A DNA stretch of 64,000 nucleotides from Cercospora beticola (Eukaryota; Ascomycota; Dothideomycetes; Mycosphaerellales; Mycosphaerellaceae). How positions within the stretch are numbered: position 1 is the first letter of the stretch; the number at the start of each line of letters is the position of its first letter. The stretch spans positions 3,968,001-4,032,000 of the forward strand of contig NC_088937.1 in assembly GCF_033473495.1 (NCBI RefSeq), given 5' to 3'. The position numbers and the translations under genes were made by a program. This document shows, piece by piece, positions 1 through 12,236 of the stretch. The notes below the pieces were generated by a model. That model had not been told where the DNA came from. It made no database searches and was given only the letters and a program-made list of their open reading frames with translations.

Positions 1-463
1 CAACGCAGTCAGCTTATCGCCGTCTAATACATCGTTAGCTGTATCAGCGGTATGTAGCAACCCAATGCATCGACGATGTTCTTGCGAAGGTCTCTTGCAG
101 AGATGAGCAAGGGTGAAACACGACGAGACCCATTGAAGATCCGAAGTGCTCCTTCGAGGTCTAGAAATCGTCTCCAAAGGAACAACCTTCAAGAAGCGTT
201 CAATTTGCTGTCTCAAGAACTTTTCGATCCGGGTCATTGGCAGCAATACAGCGAATGGCAACCTTGCATCGTCCCAGTGCTTCAGGCGTAGCTTCAGGAG
301 CCTCGTTGATCCGAATGTATGCGTAACTAGAAGAAGACACTCAGGCTGCCTGGGTGAGGTCTCGACGGGACGCAAAGAAGAGAAAAATCGATGATCGATG
401 AAAGTCGGCCCAACCACTCAGCAGGTTGGCAGGGTATCAATTGAGAGATATTCAAAGAAAGCG
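1..463. other. intergenic, nothing recognised
   Basis: No open frame here shows a recognisable domain. It is the 3' flank of the SDR gene on the minus strand. Confidence 0.5.
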
Positions 464-1261
464 TTACGTTGGCAACGGGTGTTGCAGACTGGACCCAGCA
501 CTCCACCCTCCGTCGATTGTCAATATCGTGCCCGTACTCCAGTCGCTCTCGATGAGATAAGCCACTGCCTTCGCGACATCCTGAGGCGAACCATACTTTC
601 CCGCAGGATACTGCCTGGGCATGTCTTCAACAACCTTCGCCCACTCATAACCAAGCTTTGCTCCTTGCCTATGGCACTTCTCTGTCATGCCTGTAGGAAT
701 GGCACCAGGCGCCACTGCGCAGACGGAGATATTGTCCGAGGCGTACTCCAATGCCGCAGTCTTGGTAAGTCCAATAAGGGCGTGCTTTGATGCACAAAAG
801 TTCGCGTTGAATGGTAAACCAGCCGAGCCCCATATCGAAGCAATATTGATGATGTGACCCTTCCGCGGCGTTTGACCCAGCATGATGCGAAGTTGTTCCT
901 GCATCGAGATGAAGACCGCCGTGACGTTGATATCCATGATCGCTTGGAAGGTAGCGACGGGAGCATCTGCGATTTTGCCCGAGGGCATCGATATTCCAGC
1001 CGCATTGATCGCAACATCGACCCGTCCGTGCAGCAGTAAGACTTCGGCGTGCAGTTCGCGGATTGAGAATTCGTTTGACAAGTCGCAAGGTATGAATGTC
1101 GCTTTCCCTTCCGCTGACTTAATTCGTTCGATGATTTCGTTGCCTTTGCTAACGTTGCGAGCTGCGACAATCACGGTGTACTTTCGTTGCGCAAGATGTT
1201 CTGCGATGGCTTGTCCGATACCTCCAGTGCCGCCGATGACCAGACAAATTCTCTTCGACAT
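464..1261 (-). CDS. Classical SDR oxidoreductase with Phe in place of the catalytic Tyr
   Basis: Single-exon gene of 265 residues from the ATG at 1261; the frame is open 7 codons further but that start is GTG. This is a short-chain dehydrogenase/reductase of the FabG-like classical type, normally using NAD(P)H to reduce or oxidise a carbonyl/alcohol. Seen in the sequence: the cofactor loop GGTGGIG near residues 10-16, the NAAG motif near 86-89, the catalytic-region Ser in NIAS (about 142), and the C-terminal LTIDGGW. The usual YxxxK reads FCASK, so the catalytic tyrosine (about residue 155) is phenylalanine, codon TTT. Everything else looks intact and the length is normal. The substrate cannot be told. 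It could be an enzyme with altered chemistry, a non-catalytic binder, or a decaying copy. Confidence 0.85.
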   Translation of the reverse strand: MSKRICLVIGGTGGIGQAIAEHLAQRKYTVIVAARNVSKGNEIIERIKSAEGKATFIPCDLSNEFSIRELHAEVLLLHGRVDVAINAAGISMPSGKIADAPVATFQAIMDINVTAVFISMQEQLRIMLGQTPRKGHIINIASIWGSAGLPFNANFCASKHALIGLTKTAALEYASDNISVCAVAPGAIPTGMTEKCHRQGAKLGYEWAKVVEDMPRQYPAGKYGSPQDVAKAVAYLIESDWSTGTILTIDGGWSAGSSLQHPLPT

Positions 1262-2716
1262 TTCGCAAGAGGTTTCTTGCACCGTGGTTGACTAGGCGTT
1301 CGTTGGTGGTAGTCTTATGGTATAGACTAAAAGGCGGCTCGTCCAAAAGCGGCTACGCCATAGCCTACTATGAACACTTCTCAGGGTAGCAGCGAGTAGA
1401 GTATCGGCGGTCGGAGCTTATGAAGCCTTCCACGTGCAATCTCTGCGGCGTTCACCACGCTGATCGGGAAGCCGACACTCTGGCCATGGTGTCGTCCGAG
1501 AGCTGAGTTGAGTCGTTTGGTGACCCAATCCGGAACCAGACCAGAGTCAAGTGGCACTGTGATAGGCTGGTCTGGGCAAGGATAGCATGTTTGGCTTGAA
1601 GTCAAGCACTGAAGAAACCAGTATGCCCCTAGTGTATGCACTCGTCATCCCACTCAACTGTGACATCGCCAGCTGTTATCACTAACAACCAACTTCATGG
1701 CAGACAGGGAGTGGCGAGAAGCTTAATGCGGCGCCTTATTGATGAGTTAGGTCTCGGAACCCGATCTACCGGTCAGTTTGCATGAGACAGTGAAACCATG
1801 CCAGTATGCCATCTCTTCGAATTTGGAAATCGTGTCTCGAGATGCTGCGGGAGTGGTATGACGTTCAATCCAGACGCGATCGCGGCATCGACAAATCATT
1901 GCTTGCCTGTATGGTGTGTAAGGTTGCTGCCAAGGCACGCAGCTAAACACTCTGCTACGCTAGGTGTCGAGAAGTATCATGATTCAACAGTCAACGGCTG
2001 CCAATTGCTTGTTGTCGCTTGGCTAAGGCCAGCTGGTAAGGCGTGGAGCTCGACTGTGCAGAGACCAAGTCGCCCTTGGCCCGGTGGTCACGAGTCAGCG
2101 CATGCGCACGGCTTGTTATCGATACCAAGTCTCCCATTGACCGAGGACTCGAATGGTTGCTGATTGCAAAGCTTGCAGTCGGCAATAATCGTGCCCAATG
2201 ATTCCATGCAGCAAGGTTAGATCATAACTGTGTTTGACATGCGACGCTCTCGTGCAAAGATGTTCCATGACTTATCGTGGCTGCTCCAGGGTGGCATGGA
2301 CCGGGCGGGCATGCTGGAGAACAAGTCCAGACTGTCACATTCGTCCCTGTCATACATGAGGCATTTTCGTCGTGCAGTGCAGTGCGATGCAGTGCCCCGC
2401 CAGCATGATATATTACCAGGTACCACTGTGCTGGTAAAACAGTCGTAGATCGTGGTCCGTTGCCGTCAAAGTTTGAATAACGTCCCACTAGTCCCCGCGA
2501 ATATTCCAGGTGCGTTGAGATCGCTTTCTCCGCTCAACATCATTGGCCTGCCTCGCTTTCGCGTACTTTGACCTGTCTGCAAGCAATAAATCCTGCCATC
2601 GCTTAACCGCAGCAGATCTGCCTGAGTATAAGTGCCGGATGCCGAGAAAGTTCCAGATGACATTCTTTTGCAAGGCTGATCCAAACTGTTCACGCGAGTG
2701 CGACCAGGCCAATGAT
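1262..2716. other. intergenic, nothing firm
   Basis: Only short open frames with no domain I recognise. A minus-strand frame at 1381-1641 stays open for about 86 codons but begins with GTG and matches nothing I know. Confidence 0.4.
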
Positions 2717-3183
2717 TCATGGTCTCGTCATTGTTGAGAAGCCGCTCGTCGAAGCAGGACTTGGAGAAGATGATGATGTTATTGCAGAAGAGGATGTCGT
2801 CGATAAAGAAGTCGCCAAGGAGGAGGCTGTCGAGGAGGAAGACGTCGTCAGAGATACAGAAGTAGTGGACTGTGAAGACGTGGCTGAGCTATCGCCTCCA
2901 CATGCGGTAGTATTGCGCCTGTACTCCGCGATATAAAACATCGTGCCCAGTAGCCGCGAGCATCTCCGCTTGCTCTCGAACATCTCTGCTTCCATGTATT
3001 CACATTGGCCAATGCGGTCTCCCGAGTCATCTTTGCCCTTGTAAATGTCAAATGTGCCGTTGACGCTGTTGGTTGTGTAGTTTCGCGAGAAGAAAAGTGG
3101 TCCGCCATCGCAGACGTTCCCAGTCGAGGTGAAGTTGGTCGAGAGACTCCCGCGAGGAGTGCAGTAATGTGCAAGTAGCGCAT
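2717..3183 (-). pseudogene. Possible small secreted Ser/Cys protein, frame broken
   Basis: Reading the minus strand from the ATG at 3183 gives a short hydrophobic start (MRYLHITALLAG) that then runs into unlikely sequence. One base out of phase, from about 3150, the frame becomes convincing: a region with spaced cysteines and two N-glycosylation-like sites (NYT, NTT), then a long Ser/Thr-rich tail ending at 2717. Too little DNA separates the two frames for a normal intron. It reads as a secreted Ser-rich protein with a one-base shift after the signal peptide, so either a pseudogene, a sequence error, or a chance alignment of two frames. No glycolipid-anchor tail is visible. Confidence 0.3.
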
Positions 3184-4261
3184 GGTGTGTGAAGCAGGTA
3201 GTTTGAAAGTATTGTGGTTAGTGCTGTGCGTGACATCGGACTGTGCCTGTATTTGAGGAGATGGACTGTTCAAGAAGCTGAAAACTTCATGCACAAGTGG
3301 AGTCCATTGTGCGGAGTGTACGCAAAGCACTGCCCACGTCTTACCGGCGGAGCAAAAATAGTTCCCAACCTGATCATTGCCCGCAACGAGACGGATGATC
3401 CTTTGTCAGGGCAGTCTTTCACAGCCGAGCCAACATACCTTGTGTGCCTTCAGCTCGCTCGATGCGCATAAGAAGACGCACGGAACCGCTTATGCCGAGT
3501 CCGGTAGTTATACAGGTGTTCAGCTGGATGAGCGGCTAGCAGTCAGATGTGAGAGGACCAATATTACGTCCGGCCGAGGACTGCGTAGCTGTGCAACGAG
3601 TCCATGGGACTGGTGCGAAAGACCTCATCAGCCGGGGTCAGCCTTGCTGCGGTCGAGATGCAGCATAAGCTGATGGACACTGCATTGCGCAGCTGGACAT
3701 CTGTCCTCCGCTGTGGGACCCGGACGCCTAAGCTGAGGCGTCCGTCTGACCAGACGCGTCAGTCTAAGCGATTGGGCTGTGCAAATCCTTCTGTCACGAT
3801 GGCTGTGACGATATTCTAGACGGAAGCCACCCACTAGCGTCCGCGCTGTCCGCACCAATCAGTCTGCATTTCGACACGGCAAACGTCGGACGGAATTTGT
3901 CTACAACGATACCTCCTCCCACCTTCACCAACAGCACAGCACCTTCATGGCATCTTGCCTGCATGCGACTCCTCCAGAAGGACGTCTTCAGTTGGCGATC
4001 GCATGAACTCACGGACGATGAGATTCATCCAAGGCCTTCGCTCGGATAGTGGCGGCAATACAACAATGTGGAGGGATCAGTGAGCTCTTGCGGGGCATTG
4101 GCGACGTCGGCCGTTGCATCGGCAGTATGAACGAAAGCTGCCCCAGAAAGCACGTTCGTGTGGAAGTCATGAGCTGTTGTCTTCTCCTTACTTGAACTCC
4201 TTGAACCTTCTCTGCACACATCTATTCGCCTGGAGAGAGATTGTACAACAGATCTGCAAAC
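3184..4261. other. intergenic, nothing recognised
   Basis: Upstream region of the ThDP-enzyme gene. No supported gene or repeat seen. Confidence 0.4.
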
Positions 4262-6217
4262 ATGTACACAGCATCGTTCGCCTTCTTCGAGGCACTATGG
4301 GAAGTAAGTAAGCAACTCCCGACCATGATAATCCTCAAAACAGACTTCCACGACGAAAGATCACATCTTATTGACAACTCCACCTTCTTAGGCCGGCATC
4401 ACCCACGTCTTCGTCAATCTCGGCAGCGACCACCCTTCCATAATCGAAGCCATCGTCAAAGGCCAAAATGAAAAGAAAGCCCAGTTCCCCCGCATCATTA
4501 CCTGTCCGAATGAAATGGTCGCTCTCTCCATGGCCGACGGCTACGCACGCCTGACCAACAAACCTCAATGCGTAATCGTGCACGTCGACGTGGGTACTCA
4601 AGGCCTCGGGGCCGCAGTCCACAACGCCTCTTGCGGAAGAGCACCAGTTCTCATATTTGCGGGCCTGAGTCCATATACCATAAACGGAGAGTACAGAGGG
4701 TCGAGGACAGAGTACATTCATTGGATCCAGGACGTGCCGGATCAGAAACAGATTGTGAGCCAGTATTGTCGATATACTGGGGAGATCAAACGCGGGAAGA
4801 ATGTGAAAGAGTTGGTGAACAGGGCGCTGAGCTTTGCGGTCAGTGAGCCAAGGGGGCCAGTATATCTGTATGGCGCGCGAGAGGCAATGGAAGAGGAGAT
4901 TGAGCCTTACACGCTCGATCCGAAACATTGGACACCAGTGGAACTGGGAGGGCTAAGTACGAAGCAATTGAGGGCTGTGAGCGAGGCACTGGTGGGGGCG
5001 AAAGAGCCGTTGGTCATCACAGGATACAGTGGGAGAAATTCAGCTGCTGTGGAAGCGCTCGTTGCGCTGGCAGACACAGTGAAGGGTTTGAGAGTACTGG
5101 ATACTGGCGGAAGCGACATGTGTTTCCCAGCAAATCATCCTGCCTGGCTGGGACTACGATACGGCGTCGACGAAAGCATAAAAACAGCAGATGTCATCGT
5201 GTTGTTGGACGTCGACGTACCCTGGATACCAACCCAATGCAGACCTCGAGATGACGCCAAAATCTTCCACATCGATGTCGACACACTGAAGCAGCAAATG
5301 CCAGTCTTCTACATCAATGCCATCGCCCGATATCGAGTCGACGCCGAGACAGCCCTCACACAAATCACAGCCTACATCAACTACAGTATGAAGGACAAAA
5401 TCTCATCACCAAGATTCTCAGAACTGGCAGAAGCACGGAAAGCCTCGCATCAAGCAAGACTAGACACAATCGCAGCGCAAGCTGTCTTATCGGAAGAAGG
5501 CCACTTCGGATGCCCTTACTTGATCCGACAAGTTCGCGATGCGTGCCCACCAGACACGATATGGGCTGTTGAAGCTGTAACAAACGCAGCATTTGTGAAC
5601 GATCAAATCCAAGCGACGTTGCCCAACTCATGGATCAACTGTGGAGGCGGAGGTCTGGGTTGGAGTGGTGGAGGTGCCCTCGGCATCAAGCTAGCAACAG
5701 ATTTCGAGAACGGTGGGACGAATAAGGGCAAGTTCGTCTGCCAGATCGTGGGAGATGGCACGTATCTCTTCTCGGTTCCTGGGTCGGTGTATTGGATTGC
5801 ACAACGATACAATATTCCCGTGCTGACGATTGTCTTAAACAACCAGGGTAAGTGAGCTTCATTGCCTGAAACTTTGTATGACTTTCAGAAGTGTTTGTGT
5901 GCTAACGATCCTCTTTCCCAGGCTGGAATGCACCACGCAAGTCGATGCTTCTCGTCCATCCCGAAGGCGAAGGCTCAAAAGTCGACAACAAAGCATTGAA
6001 CATCTCTTTCGCTCCAACTCCCGACTACTCCGGAATTGCCAAGGCCGCTTCGGGACACAAAGCATGGGCCGGTGTGGCCGGCAACGCTGAGCAACTGAAG
6101 AAACTTCTTCCCGAGGCCGTGGCCGCTGTGCAGAGTGGCGTGTGCGCGATTCTGGATGCGCATCTAGACGGGCCTGAGGGGAAGTATCCTGGGCCTGAAG
6201 CTGCTCTTGTTGGGTAG
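4262..6217 (+). CDS. ThDP-dependent decarboxylase / acetolactate-synthase-like enzyme
   Basis: Three exons: 4262-4303, 4392-5847 and 5922-6217, giving 597 residues. Introns start GTAAGT and end TTAG and CCAG. The protein has the three-part fold of the acetolactate synthase / benzoylformate decarboxylase superfamily: the N-terminal pyrimidine-binding part with the activating Glu in CPNEMVALSMADGYAR, a middle Rossmann-like part, and a C-terminal diphosphate-binding part with the GDG...NN metal/ThDP motif (VGDGTYLF, then LNNQG at the exon 2/3 junction). Such enzymes decarboxylate or join 2-oxo acids through a thiamine-bound carbanion. It is not the mitochondrial biosynthetic Ilv2: no targeting peptide is evident and the sequence belongs to the group usually annotated only as thiamine pyrophosphate enzyme. 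Substrate unknown; perhaps catabolic or secondary metabolism, given the transporter and tyrosinase downstream. Confidence 0.9.
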
Positions 6218-6617
6218 ACAAGGATAGGATGACACAAAGTGAGGACAGCTCAATCTTACTTGCTGACCTCCGTGGTCCTGTTCTGTGTCCAAGGTTGACA
6301 AGCCCGACTTCACATGCTGCTCAGATTCCCTTACATCTGTCTTCACCACATGGTGTTCATGTTGACTCAAAGCGGTTGATTGACCAAGATGCGCGGGCCC
6401 TCTACGGAAACGGCATTCCAGTCTGACAATGTCTAGGACGTTTCAAAGACCCAAGCACAAGGTCATTCAAACCAGAGACTTGACCCAAGCTTCCAGGTTG
6501 CTCATCTGCCAGATAGGTATGGTGGGAGTTGATTGAGAACGATGCAGAAGTCAGTTCCCATAAGACTTGAAGCGCCAACTCCCGATTTTCCGATGTAGAT
6601 GCGAGGTGGCCGCGCTC
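6218..6617. other. convergent intergenic region
   Basis: The 3' ends of the ThDP-enzyme gene (plus) and the F-box-like gene (minus) face each other across this 400-base gap. Nothing else seen. Confidence 0.5.
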
Positions 6618-9170
6618 CTAGTCATCGAACTCGGCAGTCTCAGAGATGATACCCAACTTTGTGAAACCAACAACGGGGTCCTGGATAAATCAGCTAACTG
6701 ACCACACGAAGCAGTCGTGGGTGCCACAAGTACCTGAATCACATATACTCCCGTTATAGCGGCGTCATCGCCCGGCGGGACCTGAGGCTCTTGCCACTCC
6801 ATAGGTCCAGGCGCAAAGTGATTAAAATTGAAATCGTGGGCGTCTGAATCGCTAGTTGACAGAGAGTCAGATTCATCGTCGGAAGGCAACCCGTCGTAGG
6901 CGTACGGATCATCGGGATCTGGGTAGCTGCAATCTGGGTAGCCAAGGTATTGTCGATAAGCTTCCGCGTCGCTTGCGGCTGGCCGAACGGAGGTGGTTGC
7001 TTCATGAGCAGGTCGTGTCTCTGGCTCGCAGATGATTTCTCTATCCTTTGAGGTCGTGATCTAGAAGCGAATGTTAGCGGGTAATTCTGTGGTCTTGTTA
7101 CGATCCTGTATTGCAGTAAGGTATCTGTCTCACTTTCAAAGACCACAAAACATCTTGGCCACGGCATTGCCCGATTCCAGCAGTGATGGATATGATACGC
7201 TCGCCAGCGGGCCCGTCGATTGAGAATCGCTTCGTGCGGGAGCTGGATTCGGCAGGAGGATATCCTAGCATCGCAACCCGAGTCGTAGCTGGCGCCGTGT
7301 TGGCATAGTCGAATGAGATGCCGCGTATGCTGTTCTGCCTTGATATCGAGACCGAAGTCAGATGTTTGAGCAGGATGCCACGAGCTCCACCAAATTGAGT
7401 CCAGAAAATCGGTCGAAAGTCGGGAGGATATCTTTGATATTGGTCTTGAACGTGAAGGCTAGGCTGTGGCACTCTCGGATACCATATAGCCTGCTTCCGA
7501 AGGTCGATGCTGTCTGATCCTCCCGAGAGTGCGTCAATAGCTTTGCCGCTTCTCACATATAGAGAGATGATCTTGAAGCCCTATTCATGTTGTTAGTGCG
7601 GTAGTCTGAAGTGTGAGAACAGGTGGCTCACGTCAAATTGAATGCCAAGATGGGAGATGGGCCGAACGTTAAGAAGTCGTCCCGTGATCGGTGTGCCAGT
7701 TGGATTCCCTAGCCAGGGTGAGGCCTTTTGTGCGGCGGTCAAGACACGTATGCCATTGAGGCCTCTCGCGCCCATGGCTATTACGAAGCCTGTGACTTCG
7801 GCATCGACTTCAAAGGACTCAAGATGTCTTGACATGTAACCTATACTGACAGATGACCTGTTCTTTTTGTTGAGTTTCAGGCCGGAAATGTATCTCATAT
7901 CACCGATATCCACCGTCGACACTGATATGCGCACGACACCCTGAGGCCATGTTATTTGCTGGAAGCCAAATTCGGTACAGCCGTGAGGCCAAACAATGCA
8001 TCGTGGCGGAAAGGATGTCTGTTGCTGAATGTTGGCAGAGACTGCGATGAGTTGATCTTCCTTTAGTGGGTGAGAACCACTTTTCGCCTCCACGACGGAG
8101 ATTCGCATGTCCATCAAAGGGACAACGCTTTGCAGAATCGACCATATACGCCGACTGTTCGATAGCCGGAGGTATTTCGCGCTAGACCGCCACAGCGCTC
8201 TCAAGTCGACCTTCTCTGGTTGCTCGAGCAAGTCGAAAATAAAGCCGCGATCGCCTTCTTTCTGGAAGCGGGACTTCCAAAATGTCTTGCTTTCGAATAT
8301 GGGCAAGAAGCTACGTGAGGCGCTTCGCAGATGAAAAACGGCTTTTGTGGGCAGCAAGATAGCGATCATCTCTAGCAGCTCTAGCGGAAACTGAGCAAAG
8401 CTGTCTGCCACGGAGCCATTTCCTCTGGGCCATTGAGGAGGTTGCGGAGGAACATAACCATCCGGGTACGTGATCATGGGATGGTCGGGATCAGCATCGG
8501 CATAGGAAGCTTGCATGAGCCGAAAATCCGCACGTGGCGATGAAGATGTTGTTCCGTAGTCTCTGCCCCAAGGAAATTCGATCTCATTGTCCCTGCTGAG
8601 AAACCCCTCGTAACAATGCTCCCAGGCCAAGCCACCACAATTGGAATAATATGGTACCGAGCCACACACCTCAAGCAAACGAGCGATGTCTATCTTCTGT
8701 GGCGCGACATATGTTTCAAGCAGCGACCAACAGGCAGCGTGGAGGGCATAGCCGTGTGCGCCGTCGTCTGGCTTCTGTGTCATCACCGGCATTGTGACTG
8801 ATTCCTCTTCTAATTCGACGCTATGCCATATCTTAACCGGATTACTAGGCGCAGCGAGAAGGGTTTCATCTTCGTCATTGTTATTGAGCACGCAGAGGCC
8901 GATACCAGTGACATGGGGCTCGCCATCCTCCCAGTAGACTAAAGACGTCAGCAGGTTGCCGCACCAAACTCGCACGGCGTCTGTGATACCCGTTCGGAAT
9001 TCCTGCACCCAAGACTCTTTAACCCAACGTTCAGCATGGCAGATATAGTAGCCACAAATGACGCATCGGAAGTTGTTGAAGCTCTTGGCGATCGTGGAAA
9101 AGGATGCACCATGGGTTTCTAGTTTTGGAGATGCGCCGTGAGTGCTGAAACTGCAGGCGTAGTGCGGCTC
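6618..9170 (-). CDS. F-box-like protein, copy A (5' end unresolved)
   Basis: Exons read on the minus strand: from about 9170 to 7632, 7580-7134, 7060-6734 and 6680-6618. Introns are 51, 73 and 53 nt. The protein opens with a CxxC motif (FRCVICG), carries an F-box-like segment (FAQFPLELLEMIAILLP, about mid-protein) followed by an RSFLPIFESKTFW stretch, then a long beta-rich C-terminal region with repeats of GxRGL and SPWLG type, and an acidic Ser/Asp-rich patch before the end. This layout matches fungal F-box proteins often labelled DUF7600; that family name is from memory. It would recruit a substrate to an SCF ubiquitin ligase. No in-frame ATG lies upstream of the CxxC; the frame is closed by a stop next to a possible acceptor at 9171, so an unfound first exon is likely. 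Copy B at 22974-25335 is its paralogue with the same three intron positions. Confidence 0.75.
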
Positions 9171-10573
9171 CTGCGATCAGAGTTTTGTCGAAATTGCGCT
9201 CGGCCGTTGTGGGGTAGGGAACACCACTGGCCATGAGGTTTTTGCTATTTAGCCATTGAGTTGGACATCGCGCTCAATTTCGGGCCAAGCGACGTGCTCA
9301 GATAGGTCGTAGCACATTGCACAAGAAGGCGAGCTGGATTTCACTGCCCTCGGACTTTTGGCTCTGTCCTATGCCTTGGCAGTTGAGAATGGTTGACTTT
9401 GGTTGAGAAGTGTTGTAGGAAAACGGCGTGCAGTCGGGAACTGTCGTTTCTGAACCTCGGAGTTTTGGCCTGAGGCACCACACAGCACCATCGACACCTG
9501 CCGTCATGACTTCTACTCGACTGCCCTCTGCAATATCTTCTACACAACTGCAGGCCCCTTTTAAGCCCCTTTGAAGGGGCATCTCGACACAGACAGCACT
9601 GCGACCGCCACACGCTCTGAGATGCTGAGATGGATGCGCGAGATACCTACACGCTGTAACAAGGCTCGACATGAAGTGCCAGAGATATAAGATCCAATTC
9701 CTTTGAGAACAGCGCTCATGATCAATAAACAGATCTTCTCATCCGCACTACATCCTGTGTGCACGACCGGGGAACGAGGAAATAGTCCATCAACCGTACC
9801 GATGTGGATCAAACACAGCAAATACCCATGTCCTCGTAGCAAGCTCCGGTCTCGCGAAACGACCACTCAGAAACCCAGATGAATAATCAACCTCCTTCAA
9901 AACCCGTGCACGGTTGCCGGTCGGTTATCCTGCGAAAATGAGGGTGAGGTGGTAACAAGAAAGCTGGGCATCTGTAACCTCGACGCCACGTCGGAACGGC
10001 AGTTCGAATCGCGAAGCCCTACCTCTCCAACCCAACAACCACAGCCAGACAAGGCAGGGAGAAGGGAGAGCTCTCCACATTAGCCGGGGAAAAATCCAGC
10101 TAAGCGAACGCGAAGTGGTCCTCTCTCCGCAATGCCAAGCCGCCACCTGCCACGCTAAAGTCCACGCGAAGTTCTCTGCACGACTCAAACACGTGGTAAG
10201 CGACATGTGTGTCCCTTTGTATCCATCGTACAGCATATTGGGTACACTTGGCAGTGTCTTGGGCAGTGCAGGATGTTGATTGCCGTTTATCGCTTGCCTC
10301 GGGCATCCGTCATTCGCCACGCGAAACCTGCTGCCGTTAGGAGTAAGCAGCTGCTCCGGCAGAACTGGGGCATCTCGTAGGGTTGGAATGCCGGGGTATT
10401 TTTGGCGGCGTGGAGAATGGAGTGGTCACTCGCTTGCTCCAAATGGAACCGGTTTTAATAAGTTGAAAGTGCACTGTCGATCTTTGCGTCGAGAGTCTCG
10501 CTTTCTTTTCTCTTTTGCTCTGCTGTCTGGTGCAGTCTATTCCGTCGACTGCTGTTTCTGCAGGACTTTCAAC
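9171..10573. other. intergenic, divergent promoter region
   Basis: Lies between the divergently transcribed F-box-like gene and the transporter gene and probably holds both promoters and the missing first exon of copy A. A short GC-rich hairpin (GCCCCTT-TG-AAGGGGC) sits near 9568-9583. Confidence 0.4.
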
Positions 10574-12236
10574 ATGGCGGACCACAAGGAAGCTTCCGAC
10601 CTGGTTGAGGATGTGCCGTTGAAGGTTGATCCGTATTCGCAGGACAATATCACATGGACGGAAGAGGAGGAGACGAGGGTGAGACGGAAGCTGGATCTTC
10701 AGATTGTGCCGATGGTAAGTGCGACAAGGTGCGATATACATGATTGCACGAGCTGATAAAGTCCACAGGTGACAGTGCTGTACCTCCTCTGCTTCCTCGA
10801 TCGTGCCAATATTGGAAATGCTCGGTACGCATTACTCTTTCGCAAAACTTCCAATGCTCGAAGATTGCTTTCCTGAATTTTTACTGATTCACTGCCTTGC
10901 AGGATTCAAGGCATGGAACGCGACCTCAATCTCTACGGAGTCCGCTTCAACTGGGCCCTCAGTGTCTTCTACATCGTATACTGCCTGGTCGAAGTACCAT
11001 CGAACATCATCCTCAAGAGAGTCGGGCCCAGGTTCTACATTCCGCTCCTCGTCGTCGGCTTCGGGCTTGTATCCATGTGCACAGCATGGGTAAACACATT
11101 CAACCAATTGTGTGTTGCCCGCGCATTCTTGGGCGTCTTCGAAGGAGGCACAATGCCTGGAATCGCCTTTTTTCTATCTGCATTCTACAAGCGCAAGGAA
11201 CTATACTTCCGTGTAGGAATATACGTGAGCGCAGCATCCATGGCTGGTGCTTTTGGAGGTCTGCTCGCTGCAGGACTCGCCAAGATCCCTCGATGGGGAG
11301 TCGAATCGGCACCAATCCATACATGGCGGAATATTTTCTTCTTCGAAGGTCTGCTCACAATGATTATTGGAGGTCTGGCACCTTTGATTCTGCCGCAAAG
11401 CCCGGAGACATCGACCTGGTTGACTGAGCGGGAGAAATTCATCGCCTCCGAGAGACTACGAATCGAACACCGAGCAAATGCGAACCAGGTCGTGAAGCCG
11501 CACCACATCAAGCGTGCTCTGCTCAACATCAACAACTACATCTGTGCCGCTGGGTTCTTCTGCATTAACATCACTGTTCAAGGTCTCTCGGTCTTTATGC
11601 CTACCATTCTGCGCGATCTGGGCTGGACGGCAACGAGGGCGCAGCTGTACAGCGTGCCAGTCTATGTATCGGCATCTGCAATCGCCATTCTGATCGCTTT
11701 CATCAGTGACAAGACTAGGCAAAGAGGTCTGTACTTGGCTGCGTTCACCACTTTGGGTATCACAGGATTTGCGCTGCTTCGCGCGGATATGTCGGCCAAT
11801 GTTCGCTATGGTGCCGTATATCTCTGTGCATTGGGCGCTTTCCCCGGAGGCCCTGGTTTCCTCTCGTGGGGCTTGAATAATGCGGCTGGTAAGTCCAATC
11901 ACTTCTGGTAGCACAAGTCAATTACTAATCAGTCTCCCAGGTCCCGCTGTACGAGCAGTCTCAGGCGGGTGGATCGTGACTCTAGGCACGTTGGGCGGCA
12001 TTGTCGCAACATGGACATATTTGGCAACAGACGGGCCCAAGTTTCCGACTGGACACACAATCAACTTGTCTGCGCAGGTGGTTGTCCTCTTCTTGGCGAT
12101 CGGTGGTATGCTCTACTGTCTGTACGAAAACCGGGTACGAGCACGTGGCGGCCGGAACAGTCGACTGAATGGGCTGAGTGAAGAGGAGATTGCAGACCTG
12201 GGTTATCGGCATCCGGACTTCAGATATATGGTTTGA
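10574..12236 (+). CDS. MFS transporter, anion:cation symporter (Dal5/Tna1-like) family
   Basis: Four exons: 10574-10714, 10769-10824, 10903-11888 and 11941-12236, 492 residues. The exon joins restore the family signature after helix 1: DRANIGNAR, then GMERDL, then the LSVFYIVYCLVEVPSN stretch of helix 2 and KRVGPRFYIP. These are hallmarks of the ACS family that carries nicotinate, allantoate, pantothenate, biotin and similar small carboxylates into the cell with protons. About 12 membrane helices are visible, with a long cytosolic N-terminus rich in acidic residues (about 45 residues) and a cytosolic loop after helix 6. The substrate cannot be deduced. It is transcribed in the same direction as the tyrosinase 450 bases downstream. 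Confidence 0.92.

Noticed and set aside
1381..1641. 86-codon minus-strand frame
   Set aside because: Starts at GTG, no ATG and no recognisable domain; possibly a gene relic but not supportable.
9561..9866. 101-codon minus-strand frame
   Set aside because: No domain, unlikely composition, inside a promoter region.
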